Origin: Falsirhodobacter xinxiangensis
Lineage (GTDB): Bacteria > Pseudomonadota > Alphaproteobacteria > Rhodobacterales > Rhodobacteraceae
DNA: 64,000 bases
Assembly: GCF_004959935.1 (NCBI RefSeq)
Contig: NZ_SMYN01000007.1
Coordinates: 1-64,000, forward strand
Direction: 5' to 3'
The notes beneath the pieces were generated by a model. It did no database searches. It was not told where the DNA came from and was given only the letters and a program-made list of their open reading frames with translations. This document shows positions 31,357 through 40,183 of this stretch, one piece after another; within the stretch, counting starts at the first letter, position 1; each line of letters opens with the position of its first letter. Both the position numbers and the translations under genes were made by a program.

Positions 31357-32236
31357 CCTGACCCCCGGCCTGCGCCAGCGCCTTGCCAATCGCGGCATCG
31401 ACGGCGTGACGCTGCTGATCCTGCCCGCGCTGATCTTCGTGGTGGCGGTGTTCATCTATCCGTTCCTGTATGGGCTGGTGCTGTCCTTCAACCCGCTGGA
31501 AGGCGGCGGCGCGCTGGCCAATTACGCGAAGTTCTTCTCGGACCCCTACCTTTACAAGACCATCGGCGCGACGCTGTGGCTCGCGATCCCGGTCACGCTG
31601 CTGAGCATCCTTCTGGCCGTTCCCATCGCGATGCGCGTGCGGCTGATGAAGCGGCAGCGGCTGCTGACCACGATATTGGTGCTGCCGGTGACGCTGGGCA
31701 CGGTTCTGGTGGCCGAAGGGCTGCTGAACTACCTTGGCCCGCAGGGGTGGTTCAGCCGGACGCTGATGGCGGTCGGGTTCATCGACAACCCGCTGAAGCT
31801 GACCAACAACTACTGGGGCGTGCTGGTGTCGCTGGTCATCACCGTGTTCCCGTTCACGTTCCTTTTGACGCTGTCCTACATCACCGGGATCGACCCGGCG
31901 CTGGAACGGGCGGCGGCGACGCATGGCGCGAACAGCTGGCAGCGGTTCCGGTTCGTGATGCTGCCACTCTTGGTGCCGGGGCTGGTGGTGGCGGCCTGCC
32001 TGACCTTCGTGCAGGCCTTTGCGGTGTTTCCATCCGCCGTGCTGCTGGGCGCGCCATCGGGGCCGACGCGGGTGATCTCCATCGCCGCCGCGCAGGCCGC
32101 GTTCGAACAATATGACGACAGCATGGCCTCGGCCATCGCGATGATCATGGCGGCGGTGCAGCTTCTGGTGGTGGCCTCGCTGCTGGGCGTGCGGTCGCTG
32201 TTCTATCGCGGCTCGACCGCTGGCGGGAAAGGATGA
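31349..32236 (+). CDS. ABC transporter permease, PotB type
   Basis: A 295-residue permease with six likely membrane helices. Segment 1 is LLILPALIFVVAVFIYPFLYGL, and the coupling loop is ERAAATHGANSWQRFRFVMLPLLVPGL. The ATG at 31349 overlaps the ATPase stop by 8 bp. It pairs with the PotC-like permease that follows after 4 bp. Confidence 0.93.
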   Translation: MDDLTPGLRQRLANRGIDGVTLLILPALIFVVAVFIYPFLYGLVLSFNPLEGGGALANYAKFFSDPYLYKTIGATLWLAIPVTLLSILLAVPIAMRVRLMKRQRLLTTILVLPVTLGTVLVAEGLLNYLGPQGWFSRTLMAVGFIDNPLKLTNNYWGVLVSLVITVFPFTFLLTLSYITGIDPALERAAATHGANSWQRFRFVMLPLLVPGLVVAACLTFVQAFAVFPSAVLLGAPSGPTRVISIAAAQAAFEQYDDSMASAIAMIMAAVQLLVVASLLGVRSLFYRGSTAGGKG

Positions 32237-32240
32237 GACG

Positions 32241-33071
32241 ATGATCCGCGATACTTCTCTGCTCTCCAAGCTCTGGATCACGGCTGTCTGGGCGGTGACG
32301 GGGTTCTTCGTGCTGAACGTGCTGGCGGTGATCGCGGCGGTGGTGGTGTCGTCCTTCGGCACGCGCTGGCTTGGCACATGGCTGCCCGAGGCGCTGACGA
32401 CGAAATGGTATCTGGCCGCATGGCGGGAGTTCCAGCTGGATCACGTGCTGCTGGTCACGTTCCAGATCGTCTTCACGGTGGTGCTTCTGTCGGGGCTGCT
32501 GGGCGTCACGGCGGCCTATGCCATGGCGCGGCGGGATTTTCCGGGCAAGCGGTTCGTGCTGCTGATCTTTCTGCTGCCGCTTCTGGTGCCGCCGATCACC
32601 TTCGGGATTCCGCTGGCGACGGTGCTTTACAAGGTCGGCGTGGGGGGGACCTTCTGGGGCGTGGTGCTGGCGAACCTTGTGCCGACGGTGCCCTTCGTGA
32701 TCCTTGTGATGATCCCGTTCATCGAACAGATCGACCCCAAGGTCGAAGCCGCCGCGCGGGTGTTCGGCGCAGGCACGTTCAAGCTGTTCCGCTTTGTGCT
32801 GCTGCCGATGCTGATCCCCGGCATCCTTGCATCGATGCTGCTGGTGCTGGTCCGCACCGTGGCGATGTTCGAGCTGACCTTCCTGACCGCCGGCCCGACC
32901 AGCCAGACGCTGGTCGTCTCGCTGTATTATTCGGTGTTCGCGGCGGGGGTGCGGTCGGTGCAGTCGATCGACGCGATGGCGGTGATCTATATGGTCACGT
33001 CGCTGATCTGGCTCTTGATCGCGCTGCGGTTCGTGAACCCGACGCAGATCGTGGCGCGGGCGAAACACTGA
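32241..33071 (+). CDS. ABC transporter permease, PotC type
   Basis: A 276-residue permease. The EAA coupling motif is KVEAAARVFGAGTFKLFRFVLLPMLIPGI, and several hydrophobic helices flank it. It is the last gene of the importer operon. A perfect hairpin with a GAAA loop follows 11 bp downstream and contains the stop codon of the convergent dehydratase gene. Confidence 0.93.
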   Translation: MIRDTSLLSKLWITAVWAVTGFFVLNVLAVIAAVVVSSFGTRWLGTWLPEALTTKWYLAAWREFQLDHVLLVTFQIVFTVVLLSGLLGVTAAYAMARRDFPGKRFVLLIFLLPLLVPPITFGIPLATVLYKVGVGGTFWGVVLANLVPTVPFVILVMIPFIEQIDPKVEAAARVFGAGTFKLFRFVLLPMLIPGILASMLLVLVRTVAMFELTFLTAGPTSQTLVVSLYYSVFAAGVRSVQSIDAMAVIYMVTSLIWLLIALRFVNPTQIVARAKH

Positions 33072-33082
33072 AGCGCGCGGCC

Positions 33083-33100
33083 CCTACGCGAAAGCGTAGG
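33083..33100. terminator. Bidirectional terminator hairpin with GAAA tetraloop
   Basis: Arms CCTACGC (33083-33089) and GCGTAGG (33094-33100) enclose GAAA. On the minus strand the stem contains the TAG stop of the dehydratase gene (33084-33086). It separates the plus-strand importer operon from the minus-strand operon. Confidence 0.6.
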
Positions 33101-34271
33101 AGCCGTCGGGCCGCGTCGGCACCCGCCGTTGCCAGTGGATGTAACCGTCTTCCTGCATCGCGGCCTCGTCCATCTCCACCCCCCAGCCGGGGCGGTCGGG
33201 GCGCAGCTCCAGATAGCCGTCCTTCGGCAGATAGGGATCGACGACATAGCGGGCCGAAGCCTCGGTTCGCTGCACATCCGTTCCGCCATAGCTGTAGACC
33301 TGCCCGATCGGCAGACGATATTCCAGAATGCGGAAGTTCTGCTGCGCGGCGGAGAAATGCACGTTCACCGCCGTCGCCAGAGGCCCCATCGGGTTGTGCG
33401 GCGCGATGCCGACGAAATGCGCCTCGGCCAAGGTCGCGATGCGGCGCATTTCCGAGATGCCGCCCACCACGCAGATGTCGGGCTGGATCAGGTCCGCCCC
33501 CTTGACCTGCAACAGCCGCAGGAATTCGTTGCGGTTGTAAAGCGACTCTCCGGTCGCCAGCGGACAGGCGAGGCCCTGCTTCAGATCGCCATAGATCTCG
33601 ATATTCTCGGGGCGCAGCGGTTCTTCGAAGAACAGGGGATCATAGGGGGCCAGCGCGTTGCCAAGCGTGCGCGCGGCCTGCACGTCGAAGATCTGGGCAT
33701 GGGCGTCGAAGGCGATCTCATAGCTGTTATCCACCGTCTCACGCAACTCGCGGAAATATTCGGCGGATGCGCGCACCACCTCGCCCCAGCGATGGGCGTG
33801 CAGGTTGACCCGCCACGGGCTGAGCTTGAAGGCCGAAAACCCCCAACCCTCGTGCAGCCGGTCCAGCTCCTCTTTCGCCGCCCCCACATCGGGCGCGGTA
33901 TAGACGCCGGCATAGACCTTGATGCGGTCCCGGACCTCGCCCCCCAGCAGTTTATAGACGGGAACCCCCGCCGCCTTGGCCGCCAGATCCCACAGGCAAT
34001 GATCCAGCCCCGAAATCGCCGCCAGCCCAAGCGCCCCCGGCGGAAAGCGGCATTGCTGGATCATGTAGTTCACGAGGTAATCCACCCGCGTCGGGTCCTT
34101 GCCCGCGATGAAGCCGTAAAGGTAATCCAGAAGTGGCGGCAGCGCCAAATCCGGCCCGTGGTTGTAGCATTCGCCCCAGCCCGTCAGCCCGTCATCGGTG
34201 TCCAGCGCCACGATCACGCGCGGGCGGTCCTTGTCGCGGGTCATGAACACCCGCATCCGGTCGATCTTCAT
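33084..34271 (-). CDS. Enolase-superfamily sugar-acid dehydratase (mandelate racemase/galactonate dehydratase type)
   Basis: A 395-residue enolase-superfamily enzyme. The capping domain (1-125) is followed by a barrel with K149 (AFKLSP), metal ligands in FDAHAQ (D189, with H191 one step on), EEPLRPEN and TGES, and the catalytic His in APHNPMGP. This is close in style to galactonate-dehydratase-like members that make 2-keto-3-deoxy acids. It is the last gene of a peptide-type importer operon (ATGA overlap with the ATPase), and a DHDPS-family lyase lies across the divergent promoter; together they form a plausible dehydration-aldol pathway. Confidence 0.88.
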   Translation of the reverse strand: MKIDRMRVFMTRDKDRPRVIVALDTDDGLTGWGECYNHGPDLALPPLLDYLYGFIAGKDPTRVDYLVNYMIQQCRFPPGALGLAAISGLDHCLWDLAAKAAGVPVYKLLGGEVRDRIKVYAGVYTAPDVGAAKEELDRLHEGWGFSAFKLSPWRVNLHAHRWGEVVRASAEYFRELRETVDNSYEIAFDAHAQIFDVQAARTLGNALAPYDPLFFEEPLRPENIEIYGDLKQGLACPLATGESLYNRNEFLRLLQVKGADLIQPDICVVGGISEMRRIATLAEAHFVGIAPHNPMGPLATAVNVHFSAAQQNFRILEYRLPIGQVYSYGGTDVQRTEASARYVVDPYLPKDGYLELRPDRPGWGVEMDEAAMQEDGYIHWQRRVPTRPDGSYAFA

Positions 34272-35023
34272 AGTGCTTCCTTTTCGGTCGGACGGTATCC
34301 GAGGCTGCCCTCGCGCAGCATTCGGGTATAGGGATGGGACAGATCGCCCGAGATCATCGCCGCACGCGGCGCGACCTCGACGAAGGTGCCGTTCTGCATC
34401 ACGGCGATCCGGTCGCTTAGATGCGCAACGACCGCCATGTCATGGCTGACCAGCACATAGGTCAGCCCCTGCTGCTGGCGCAGATCCTTCAGCAGGTTCA
34501 GGATTTCCGCCTGGATCGACACGTCCAGCGCCGAGGTCGGCTCGTCCAGCAGCAGCACCTTCGGCTCCAGGATCAGGGCGCGGGCGATGGCGACGCGCTG
34601 GCGCTGCCCGCCCGAAAGCTGGTGGGGATAGCGGAAGCGAAAGCGGCGCGGCAGGCCGACGCGGTCCAGCGCCTGTTCGATCCGCGCTTCGCGATCGCCG
34701 ATGCCGTGGATCTCCAACGGTTCGGACAGCGCGCGCCCGATCGTGTGCCGGGGGTGGAGCGAGCCGAACGGGTCCTGAAACACCATCTGTTGCAGCCGAA
34801 GCTGCGCCAGCGTGCGCCGTTCGGGGCGCAGCGCCGACCCCGCCGCCGTGATGCTGCCCTGCCAGCGTTTTACCCGCCCCGCGATGGCCCCCAGAACGGT
34901 GGATTTCCCGCAGCCGGATTCGCCCACCAGCCCGAAACATTCGCCCGCCGCCACGGTCATATCGACGCCGCGCACGACATGGTTGGCGCCGAAGCTGACA
35001 TGCAGGTCCTTGACTTCGATCAT
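34268..35023 (-). CDS. Dipeptide/oligopeptide-type ABC transporter ATP-binding protein (DppF-like)
   Basis: A 251-residue ATPase, shorter than usual because the C-terminal oligopeptide extension is minimal. Walker A GESGCGKST is near residue 33, the signature is [14 protein letters not shown], and Walker B is VLLLDEPTSALD. The start at 35023 is fixed by ATGA overlap with the upstream ATPase; an ATG 15 bases earlier is less likely. It is part of the second peptide-type importer in the window. Confidence 0.93.
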   Translation of the reverse strand: MIEVKDLHVSFGANHVVRGVDMTVAAGECFGLVGESGCGKSTVLGAIAGRVKRWQGSITAAGSALRPERRTLAQLRLQQMVFQDPFGSLHPRHTIGRALSEPLEIHGIGDREARIEQALDRVGLPRRFRFRYPHQLSGGQRQRVAIARALILEPKVLLLDEPTSALDVSIQAEILNLLKDLRQQQGLTYVLVSHDMAVVAHLSDRIAVMQNGTFVEVAPRAAMISGDLSHPYTRMLREGSLGYRPTEKEAL

Positions 35024-35862
35024 GCCCCCACCTCCCATGCCGGATCGCGCCGCAACACGGCCAGCCGGTCCTTGGGCTCGGTCAGGCTGGGCAGCGCCTC
35101 CAGCAGCCCGCGCGTATAGGGGTGCTGGGCGCGGTCCAGATCGGCGGCGGCGATCTCCTCCACCACGCGGCCCGCATACATGATCAGCACCCGGTCGCAG
35201 AAGCTGCGCACAAGGTTCAGATCGTGCGAGATGAACAGAAGGCCCATGTCGCTGTCCGTGACCAGTTCGTCCAGAATGGCCAGCACCTGCTGGCGCACCG
35301 ACACGTCCAGCGCCGAGGTCGGCTCGTCCGCGATGATCAGCGCCGGTTTCGCGATCAGCATCATCGAGATCATCACCCGCTGGCCCATGCCGCCCGACAC
35401 CTCGTGCGGGTAAAGGCGCATCACCCGTTCGGGATCGCGGATATGGACCTTTTCCAGCATTTCCATCGCGCGCAGGCGGGCGGCGCGGCGCGGCAGGCGT
35501 TCATGCAGGATCACGGTCTCGGCGATCTGCTCGCCCACCGTCATCACCGGGTTCAGCGAATATTTCGGGTCCTGCAGGATCATCGCGATCCGGTGGCCGC
35601 GGATGGCCCGCATCTGGCGTTCCGGCAGGGTCAAGAGGTCCTGCCCCATGAAGGCCATCCGATCCGCCGTGATGCGGGTGCGCCCCGGATGCAGGCGCAT
35701 GATCGCCCGCCCGCAGGTGCTTTTGCCCGACCCGCTTTCGCCGATGATGCCGACCTTCTCGCGCCCCAGATCGAAGCTAACGCCGCTGACGGCGGGGCGG
35801 ATGCGGTGCAGCGACGGAAATTCCACCGTCAGGTTCCGCACGGACAAAAGGGGTTCAGCCAT
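35020..35862 (-). CDS. Dipeptide/oligopeptide-type ABC transporter ATP-binding protein (DppD-like)
   Basis: A 280-residue ATPase with Walker A GESGSGKST, the signature VSGGMGQRVMIS (Met where the family often has Gln or Arg), Walker B LIIADEPTSALD, and the C-terminal HPYTRGLLEALPSL motif. The start at 35862 overlaps the permease stop by 8 bp. It works with the DppF-like ATPase and the two permeases. Confidence 0.93.
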   Translation of the reverse strand: MAEPLLSVRNLTVEFPSLHRIRPAVSGVSFDLGREKVGIIGESGSGKSTCGRAIMRLHPGRTRITADRMAFMGQDLLTLPERQMRAIRGHRIAMILQDPKYSLNPVMTVGEQIAETVILHERLPRRAARLRAMEMLEKVHIRDPERVMRLYPHEVSGGMGQRVMISMMLIAKPALIIADEPTSALDVSVRQQVLAILDELVTDSDMGLLFISHDLNLVRSFCDRVLIMYAGRVVEEIAAADLDRAQHPYTRGLLEALPSLTEPKDRLAVLRRDPAWEVGA

Positions 35863-36760
35863 GTTTCGGGTCCAGAATATCGCGCAGCCCATCGCCGAGC
35901 AGGTTGAAGGCAAGGCTGACGATCAGGATCGCGATGCCCGGCACCGCCGTCAGCCACCATGCGTCCAGCAGGTATTGCCGCCCCTGCGCCGCCATCGCGC
36001 CCCATTCCGGCATCGGCGGCTGCGCCCCAAGGCCAAGGAACCCAAGCCCCGCCGCCGTCAGGATGATCGACGCCATGTTCAGCGTCAGCCGGATGATGAC
36101 CGACGGCGCGCAAAGCGGCACGATGTATCGAAACAGGATGCGCGGGGTGGAGGCGCCTTGCAGTTCCGCCGCGACCACGAAGTCGGAATGGCGGAAGGTC
36201 AGCGTTTCGGCCCGGACCAGCCGCGCCACCGGTGGCCAGATGGTCAGGGCGATGGCGATGACCGCATTCTCGATCCCCGGCCCGAGGGCGGCGGAAAAGG
36301 CCAGCGCAAGAACAAGGCTGGGAAAGGCGAGGAAGATGTCGGTGATCCGCATCAGCACCGTATCGACCCAGCCCCCCAGATACCCCGCCGTCGCCCCGAT
36401 GACGAAGCCGATCGGCCCGACGATCACGGTCACGAGGATCGCGATGTAAAGCGTCGTCCGCGCCCCCCAGACAAGGCGGGAATAGACGTCGCGGCCAAGT
36501 TCATCCGTGCCGAACCAATGCGCGGCGGAAGGGGCCTGCAAGGCGCGGGAGAAATCCTGCGCGAACGGGTCATAGGTCGCGACCAAGGGCGCCAGCGCCG
36601 CGATCAGCGTCAGCAGCACGATCACCGCCAGCCCGCCGAAGGCCAGCGGGTTCGAACTGAACCGCAGCCACGACAGATAGGCCTGATGCGCGCGGGCATG
36701 GCGGGCCGAGGTGAAATCCTCGGTCAGCAGCCAGGCGCGGAGTTTCGGAACGGTGGTCAT
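35855..36760 (-). CDS. Dipeptide/oligopeptide-type ABC transporter permease (DppC-like)
   Basis: A 301-residue permease. A cytoplasmic N-terminal tail of about 40 residues precedes the first helix (LAFGGLAVIVLLTLIAALAPL). It then has HWFGTDELGRDVYSRLVWGAR and the coupling loop VVAAELQGASTPRILFRYIVP. Start overlaps the DppB-like stop by one base. Confidence 0.94.
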   Translation of the reverse strand: MTTVPKLRAWLLTEDFTSARHARAHQAYLSWLRFSSNPLAFGGLAVIVLLTLIAALAPLVATYDPFAQDFSRALQAPSAAHWFGTDELGRDVYSRLVWGARTTLYIAILVTVIVGPIGFVIGATAGYLGGWVDTVLMRITDIFLAFPSLVLALAFSAALGPGIENAVIAIALTIWPPVARLVRAETLTFRHSDFVVAAELQGASTPRILFRYIVPLCAPSVIIRLTLNMASIILTAAGLGFLGLGAQPPMPEWGAMAAQGRQYLLDAWWLTAVPGIAILIVSLAFNLLGDGLRDILDPKHG

Positions 36761-37779
36761 CAGCGGGTCCTCGGATCGACGAAGCGGTAAACGATGTCGG
36801 ACAGCAGGTTGATCACGATGGAGATCAGCCCGATCAGCAGCACCGATCCCAGCACCGCGTTCATGTCGGCATAGAACAGCGCCGCCGTCAGGTATTGGCC
36901 AAGGCCCGGCCAGCCGAACACCGTCTCGATCAGCACGGCGCCGTCCAGAAGGCCGCAGAAGGCCAGCGTCACCACGGTCAGAAGCTGCACGCGGATGTTG
37001 CGGAAGGCGTGTTTCCAGACGATGGGGCGCTGCGCCAGCCCCTTGGCCCGCGCGGTCAGGATGTATTCCTGCCCCAGTTGCTCCAGCATGAAGCTGCGGC
37101 TCATCCGGCTCAGATACGCCATCGCGGCATATCCCAGTAGCAAAGCGGGGGCGAGGATGTGGTGGATGGCGGAAGCGAACACCTCCCATTCCCCCGCCAG
37201 CGCGGCGTCAAGGATCAGCATCCCGGTCGGCCCATCGACCAGCCCGTCGTTGTAAAGGTCGATCCGCCCGCCGCCGGGTATCCAGCCCAGCCCGGCATAG
37301 AAGATCAGGATCACCATGGTCCCAAGCCAGAAGATCGGCGTCGAATGGCCCAAAAGCCCGACGACGCGCCCTAGATGATCCACCCATGTTCCGCGCCGCA
37401 CCGCCGACACGATGCCAAGCGGCACGCCCAGCACGGTGCCGATGAAGATGGCAAGGATCGCCAGTTCCAGCGTGGCCGGGAACACGCGCGCCAGATCGGA
37501 CGCGACCATGTTCTTGGTCACGTTCGACTGGCCGAAATCCAGCTGCACGATGTTCTGGACGTATTGGAAGAACTGCACATACAGCGGCCGGTCCAGCCCC
37601 AGCGACTGATACACCCGGTCATAGGCCGCCTGATCGAACGTATCGCCAAGGATCGCCAGCACCGGATCGGCCGGAACCATCCGCCCGATGATGAAGGTCA
37701 GCGCCAGCAGCCCGAACAGCGTCGTCGCGATCACGCCGATCGAGGTCGCGAGCTTGCGCCCCGCCCCCGCCAGCGCCAT
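36760..37779 (-). CDS. Dipeptide/oligopeptide-type ABC transporter permease (DppB-like)
   Basis: A 339-residue permease with ILGDTFDQAAYDRVYQSLGLDRPLYVQFF in the periplasmic loop and the coupling motif LTARAKGLAQRPIVWKHAFRN. I chose the ATG at 37779, behind a GGGGGG run; a GTG at 37794 would add five residues. It follows the receptor gene by 16 bp. Confidence 0.92.
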   Translation of the reverse strand: MALAGAGRKLATSIGVIATTLFGLLALTFIIGRMVPADPVLAILGDTFDQAAYDRVYQSLGLDRPLYVQFFQYVQNIVQLDFGQSNVTKNMVASDLARVFPATLELAILAIFIGTVLGVPLGIVSAVRRGTWVDHLGRVVGLLGHSTPIFWLGTMVILIFYAGLGWIPGGGRIDLYNDGLVDGPTGMLILDAALAGEWEVFASAIHHILAPALLLGYAAMAYLSRMSRSFMLEQLGQEYILTARAKGLAQRPIVWKHAFRNIRVQLLTVVTLAFCGLLDGAVLIETVFGWPGLGQYLTAALFYADMNAVLGSVLLIGLISIVINLLSDIVYRFVDPRTR

Positions 37780-37795
37780 TCCCCCCGCGCCCACC

Positions 37796-39391
37796 TTACG
37801 CGTCCTTGGTCACGTTGTCCCAGCGGGTCACCCATGTCGGATGGCCGACATATCCGCTGACCCGCGCGGCGACCGCCTTCACGTCGATCCGTTCGAACGA
37901 GGTGATCAGCGCGGGCGAGGCGTTCAGGTATTCCTCGTTCAGCGCGGCATAGATCTCGGATCGCGTGTCGGGATTGGTTTCCCGCGCCGCGGCCCGCACC
38001 TTTTCCTGCAAGGACTGCGGCACGTCCCAGGCCGACCGCCACGCCAAGAGCCCGCTGAGCGGTGCGCCGTCGCTGTTGTCGGAGTTGGAGGCATAGCTTT
38101 GCAGGATCGCATGCGGATCGGGCAGCCGTTCGCCGCTGCGGGCGAAATAGATGTCTGTGGTCCGTTCGCGGAACTTGCCAAGGTAATCGCCGACCAGCAG
38201 CTCCAGTTTGATCCCCGCCTGGGCGGCATTGGCCTGAAGCGACTGCGCGAATTCGAAATAGGGGGTGCCTGCGGGCAGATAGCAGTTCTTGCTGAACCCG
38301 TCCGGCAGCCCCGCCTCGGCCAGCAGCGATTTGGCCTTTTCGATGTCCAGCTTGTAGGGCGCCTGATCCAGCACCCCCGGCAGCCCGGTCGGGATGATCG
38401 TCTGCCGCATCACGCCGTAATACCGCATGATCGAATTGGCCAACCCGTCATAGTCGATCAGGTAACGGAACGCCTCGCGCACCTGCGGGCGGGACAGGAT
38501 GTCATCCTTCTGGTTCAGCGCGATGTAATAGAACCCGAAGCCCGGCACCTTCTGGATGTCGATGCTGCCCGCCGCCTCGAACCCCGCAAGATCGGTCGAG
38601 GACAGGCGCGTCGCGACGTCCAGATCGCCCGCTTCCAGTTGCAGCCGCTGGACCGAGGATTCGGGCATGTGCCGCATGATGACCCGCCGCATCGCAGGCG
38701 CGCCGTTCCAGTAATCGGCATAGGCATCGGCCATCAGCACGTCGTTCGGGCGGAAATTGCGCAGCGAGAACGGCCCCGACCCCGCATCCGCCGCCTGCAT
38801 GAAGGCGCGGCCCATGTCGCCGTCGCGCTCCTGCTCCAGCGCCAATGTGCGGTCCACGACCGAACAGCCCGAACTGGCCAGCGAGCCGAGGATCAGGCTT
38901 TCGTTCCAGACCTCGGGCGTTTCGATCACGACGGTCCGTTCGTCGGTGGCGCGGATCAGCGTTTCGACGTTTTCGTCGGTGAAGCCCCATTGGCGCAGGT
39001 CGATCGCGGGCGACAGGCCCAGCTTGACCAGCCGGTGCAGCGACCATGCCACGTCATCGGCCGTCAGCGGATTGCCGGAATGGAAGGAGACGCCCTCGCG
39101 GATGGTGAAGGTGAAGGTGCGGCCATCCTCGGACACGGTCCATTCGGTCGCCAGTTGCGGCTTGGGTTCGGTCAGGTTGTCGGGTTCGAAATAGACCAGC
39201 CGGTCATAGAGGTTGGCGAGGATCTCGATGGATTCGATCTGGTTCGCCTCGTGCGGATCGACGCCGCGCATCGTCGTCATGTTGGTCGCGATGACGAACT
39301 GGTCCTGCGGGGTCGCGCCCCATGCGAGTTTCGGCAAAACGGCAACCATCGGCCATGCGGCAGCGGTCGCCAGAAACTGACGTCGTAGCAT
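37796..39391 (-). CDS. ABC transporter substrate-binding protein, SBP_bac_5 family
   Basis: A 531-residue periplasmic receptor. A signal peptide (MLRRQFLATAAAWPMVAVL, cleavage near AWGA) precedes the family-5 fold with DPHEANQIESIEILANLYDRLVYF, LATEWTVSEDGRTFTFTIREGV and FHSGNPLTADDVAWSLHRL. The start at 39391 has a strong GGGGAGGAGA site. It heads the importer operon and is divergent from a GntR gene; the 23-bp dyad in the gap is probably the shared operator. The linked dehydratase suggests a sugar-acid or oligosaccharide ligand, not a peptide. Confidence 0.92.
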   Translation of the reverse strand: MLRRQFLATAAAWPMVAVLPKLAWGATPQDQFVIATNMTTMRGVDPHEANQIESIEILANLYDRLVYFEPDNLTEPKPQLATEWTVSEDGRTFTFTIREGVSFHSGNPLTADDVAWSLHRLVKLGLSPAIDLRQWGFTDENVETLIRATDERTVVIETPEVWNESLILGSLASSGCSVVDRTLALEQERDGDMGRAFMQAADAGSGPFSLRNFRPNDVLMADAYADYWNGAPAMRRVIMRHMPESSVQRLQLEAGDLDVATRLSSTDLAGFEAAGSIDIQKVPGFGFYYIALNQKDDILSRPQVREAFRYLIDYDGLANSIMRYYGVMRQTIIPTGLPGVLDQAPYKLDIEKAKSLLAEAGLPDGFSKNCYLPAGTPYFEFAQSLQANAAQAGIKLELLVGDYLGKFRERTTDIYFARSGERLPDPHAILQSYASNSDNSDGAPLSGLLAWRSAWDVPQSLQEKVRAAARETNPDTRSEIYAALNEEYLNASPALITSFERIDVKAVAARVSGYVGHPTWVTRWDNVTKDA

Positions 39392-39440
39392 CGTTGTCTC
39401 CTCCCCCAAGGACCCGGGATGCCGTTTTCCAATCGACAGC

Positions 39441-39463
39441 ATCTGGTATGTGGTATATCAGAT
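39441..39463. promoter_or_regulatory. 23-bp dyad in the divergent gap, GntR operator candidate
   Basis: Nine-base arms ATCTGGTAT (39441-39449) and ATATCAGAT (39455-39463) match at 8 of 9 positions around a GTGGT centre. GntR/FadR regulators bind such TGGTAT-type dyads. It lies 38 bp before the GntR start and 50 bp before the receptor gene, so it can control both directions. Confidence 0.65.
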
Positions 39464-39500
39464 TTCACAACAACGCCCATCCGTCAACGAAAGATTTGTC

Positions 39501-40178
39501 ATGGCAACCCTCGTTCCGCTTGACGCCATCGCGACGGCCAGCCTGCGCGAACATGTCCACCGGGCGCTGCGGCAGGCGATCCTTTCGGGCCAATACGCGC
39601 CGGGCACGCGGCTGAACGAACGCAGCCTTGCGCAGCAGCTTGGCGTCAGCACGACGCCCGTGAAGGAGGCGTTGCGGCAACTGGAAGCCGACGGGCTGGT
39701 GCTGACCAAACCACGCAGCGGTGTCATCGTGCGCTTCGATTACGCCTGGGCCGAGGAGATGATCCTGGCCCGCGCCGCCATCGAATCCACCATCGCCCGG
39801 CTGGCCGCCCAGCGGATCACCGATGCCGACATCCCCGCCTTGCAGCAGGTGCTGGACGAAATGCGCCGCGCGACGGCCGATGGCGGGGTCGAGGATCTGA
39901 TCCGCCTGAACGAGGTGTTCCACGACCTTATCCGGTCCGTCGCGCGGGCCAATTACCTGCGCGTGCTGAACGACCGGCAGGACGTCTATGACAGCGGCGC
40001 GCGCCGGGTGATCCACATGGACCCGCGCGAGCGACAGCAGGCGTTCGACGAACATTCCGCCGTCGGCGCCGCCGTGATCGCGCGCGATCCGGCCGGGGCC
40101 GAGGCGGCGATGAAGGCCCACGTCCTGCGCGCGGGCGAAAGCTTCCTCACTCTCGTTTTTTCCAAGGAAAAGGACTGA
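39501..40178 (+). CDS. GntR family transcriptional regulator (FCD subgroup)
   Basis: A 225-residue regulator. The winged helix is SLREHVHRALRQAILSGQYAPGTRLNERSLAQQLGVSTTPVKEALRQL, and the FCD effector domain has NEVFHDLIRSVA and a late FDEHSAV His. It is divergent from the importer operon and 5 bp before the lyase gene, so it probably controls uptake and catabolism of one acid through the dyad at 39441. Confidence 0.92.
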   Translation: MATLVPLDAIATASLREHVHRALRQAILSGQYAPGTRLNERSLAQQLGVSTTPVKEALRQLEADGLVLTKPRSGVIVRFDYAWAEEMILARAAIESTIARLAAQRITDADIPALQQVLDEMRRATADGGVEDLIRLNEVFHDLIRSVARANYLRVLNDRQDVYDSGARRVIHMDPRERQQAFDEHSAVGAAVIARDPAGAEAAMKAHVLRAGESFLTLVFSKEKD

Positions 40179-40183
40179 CCCGA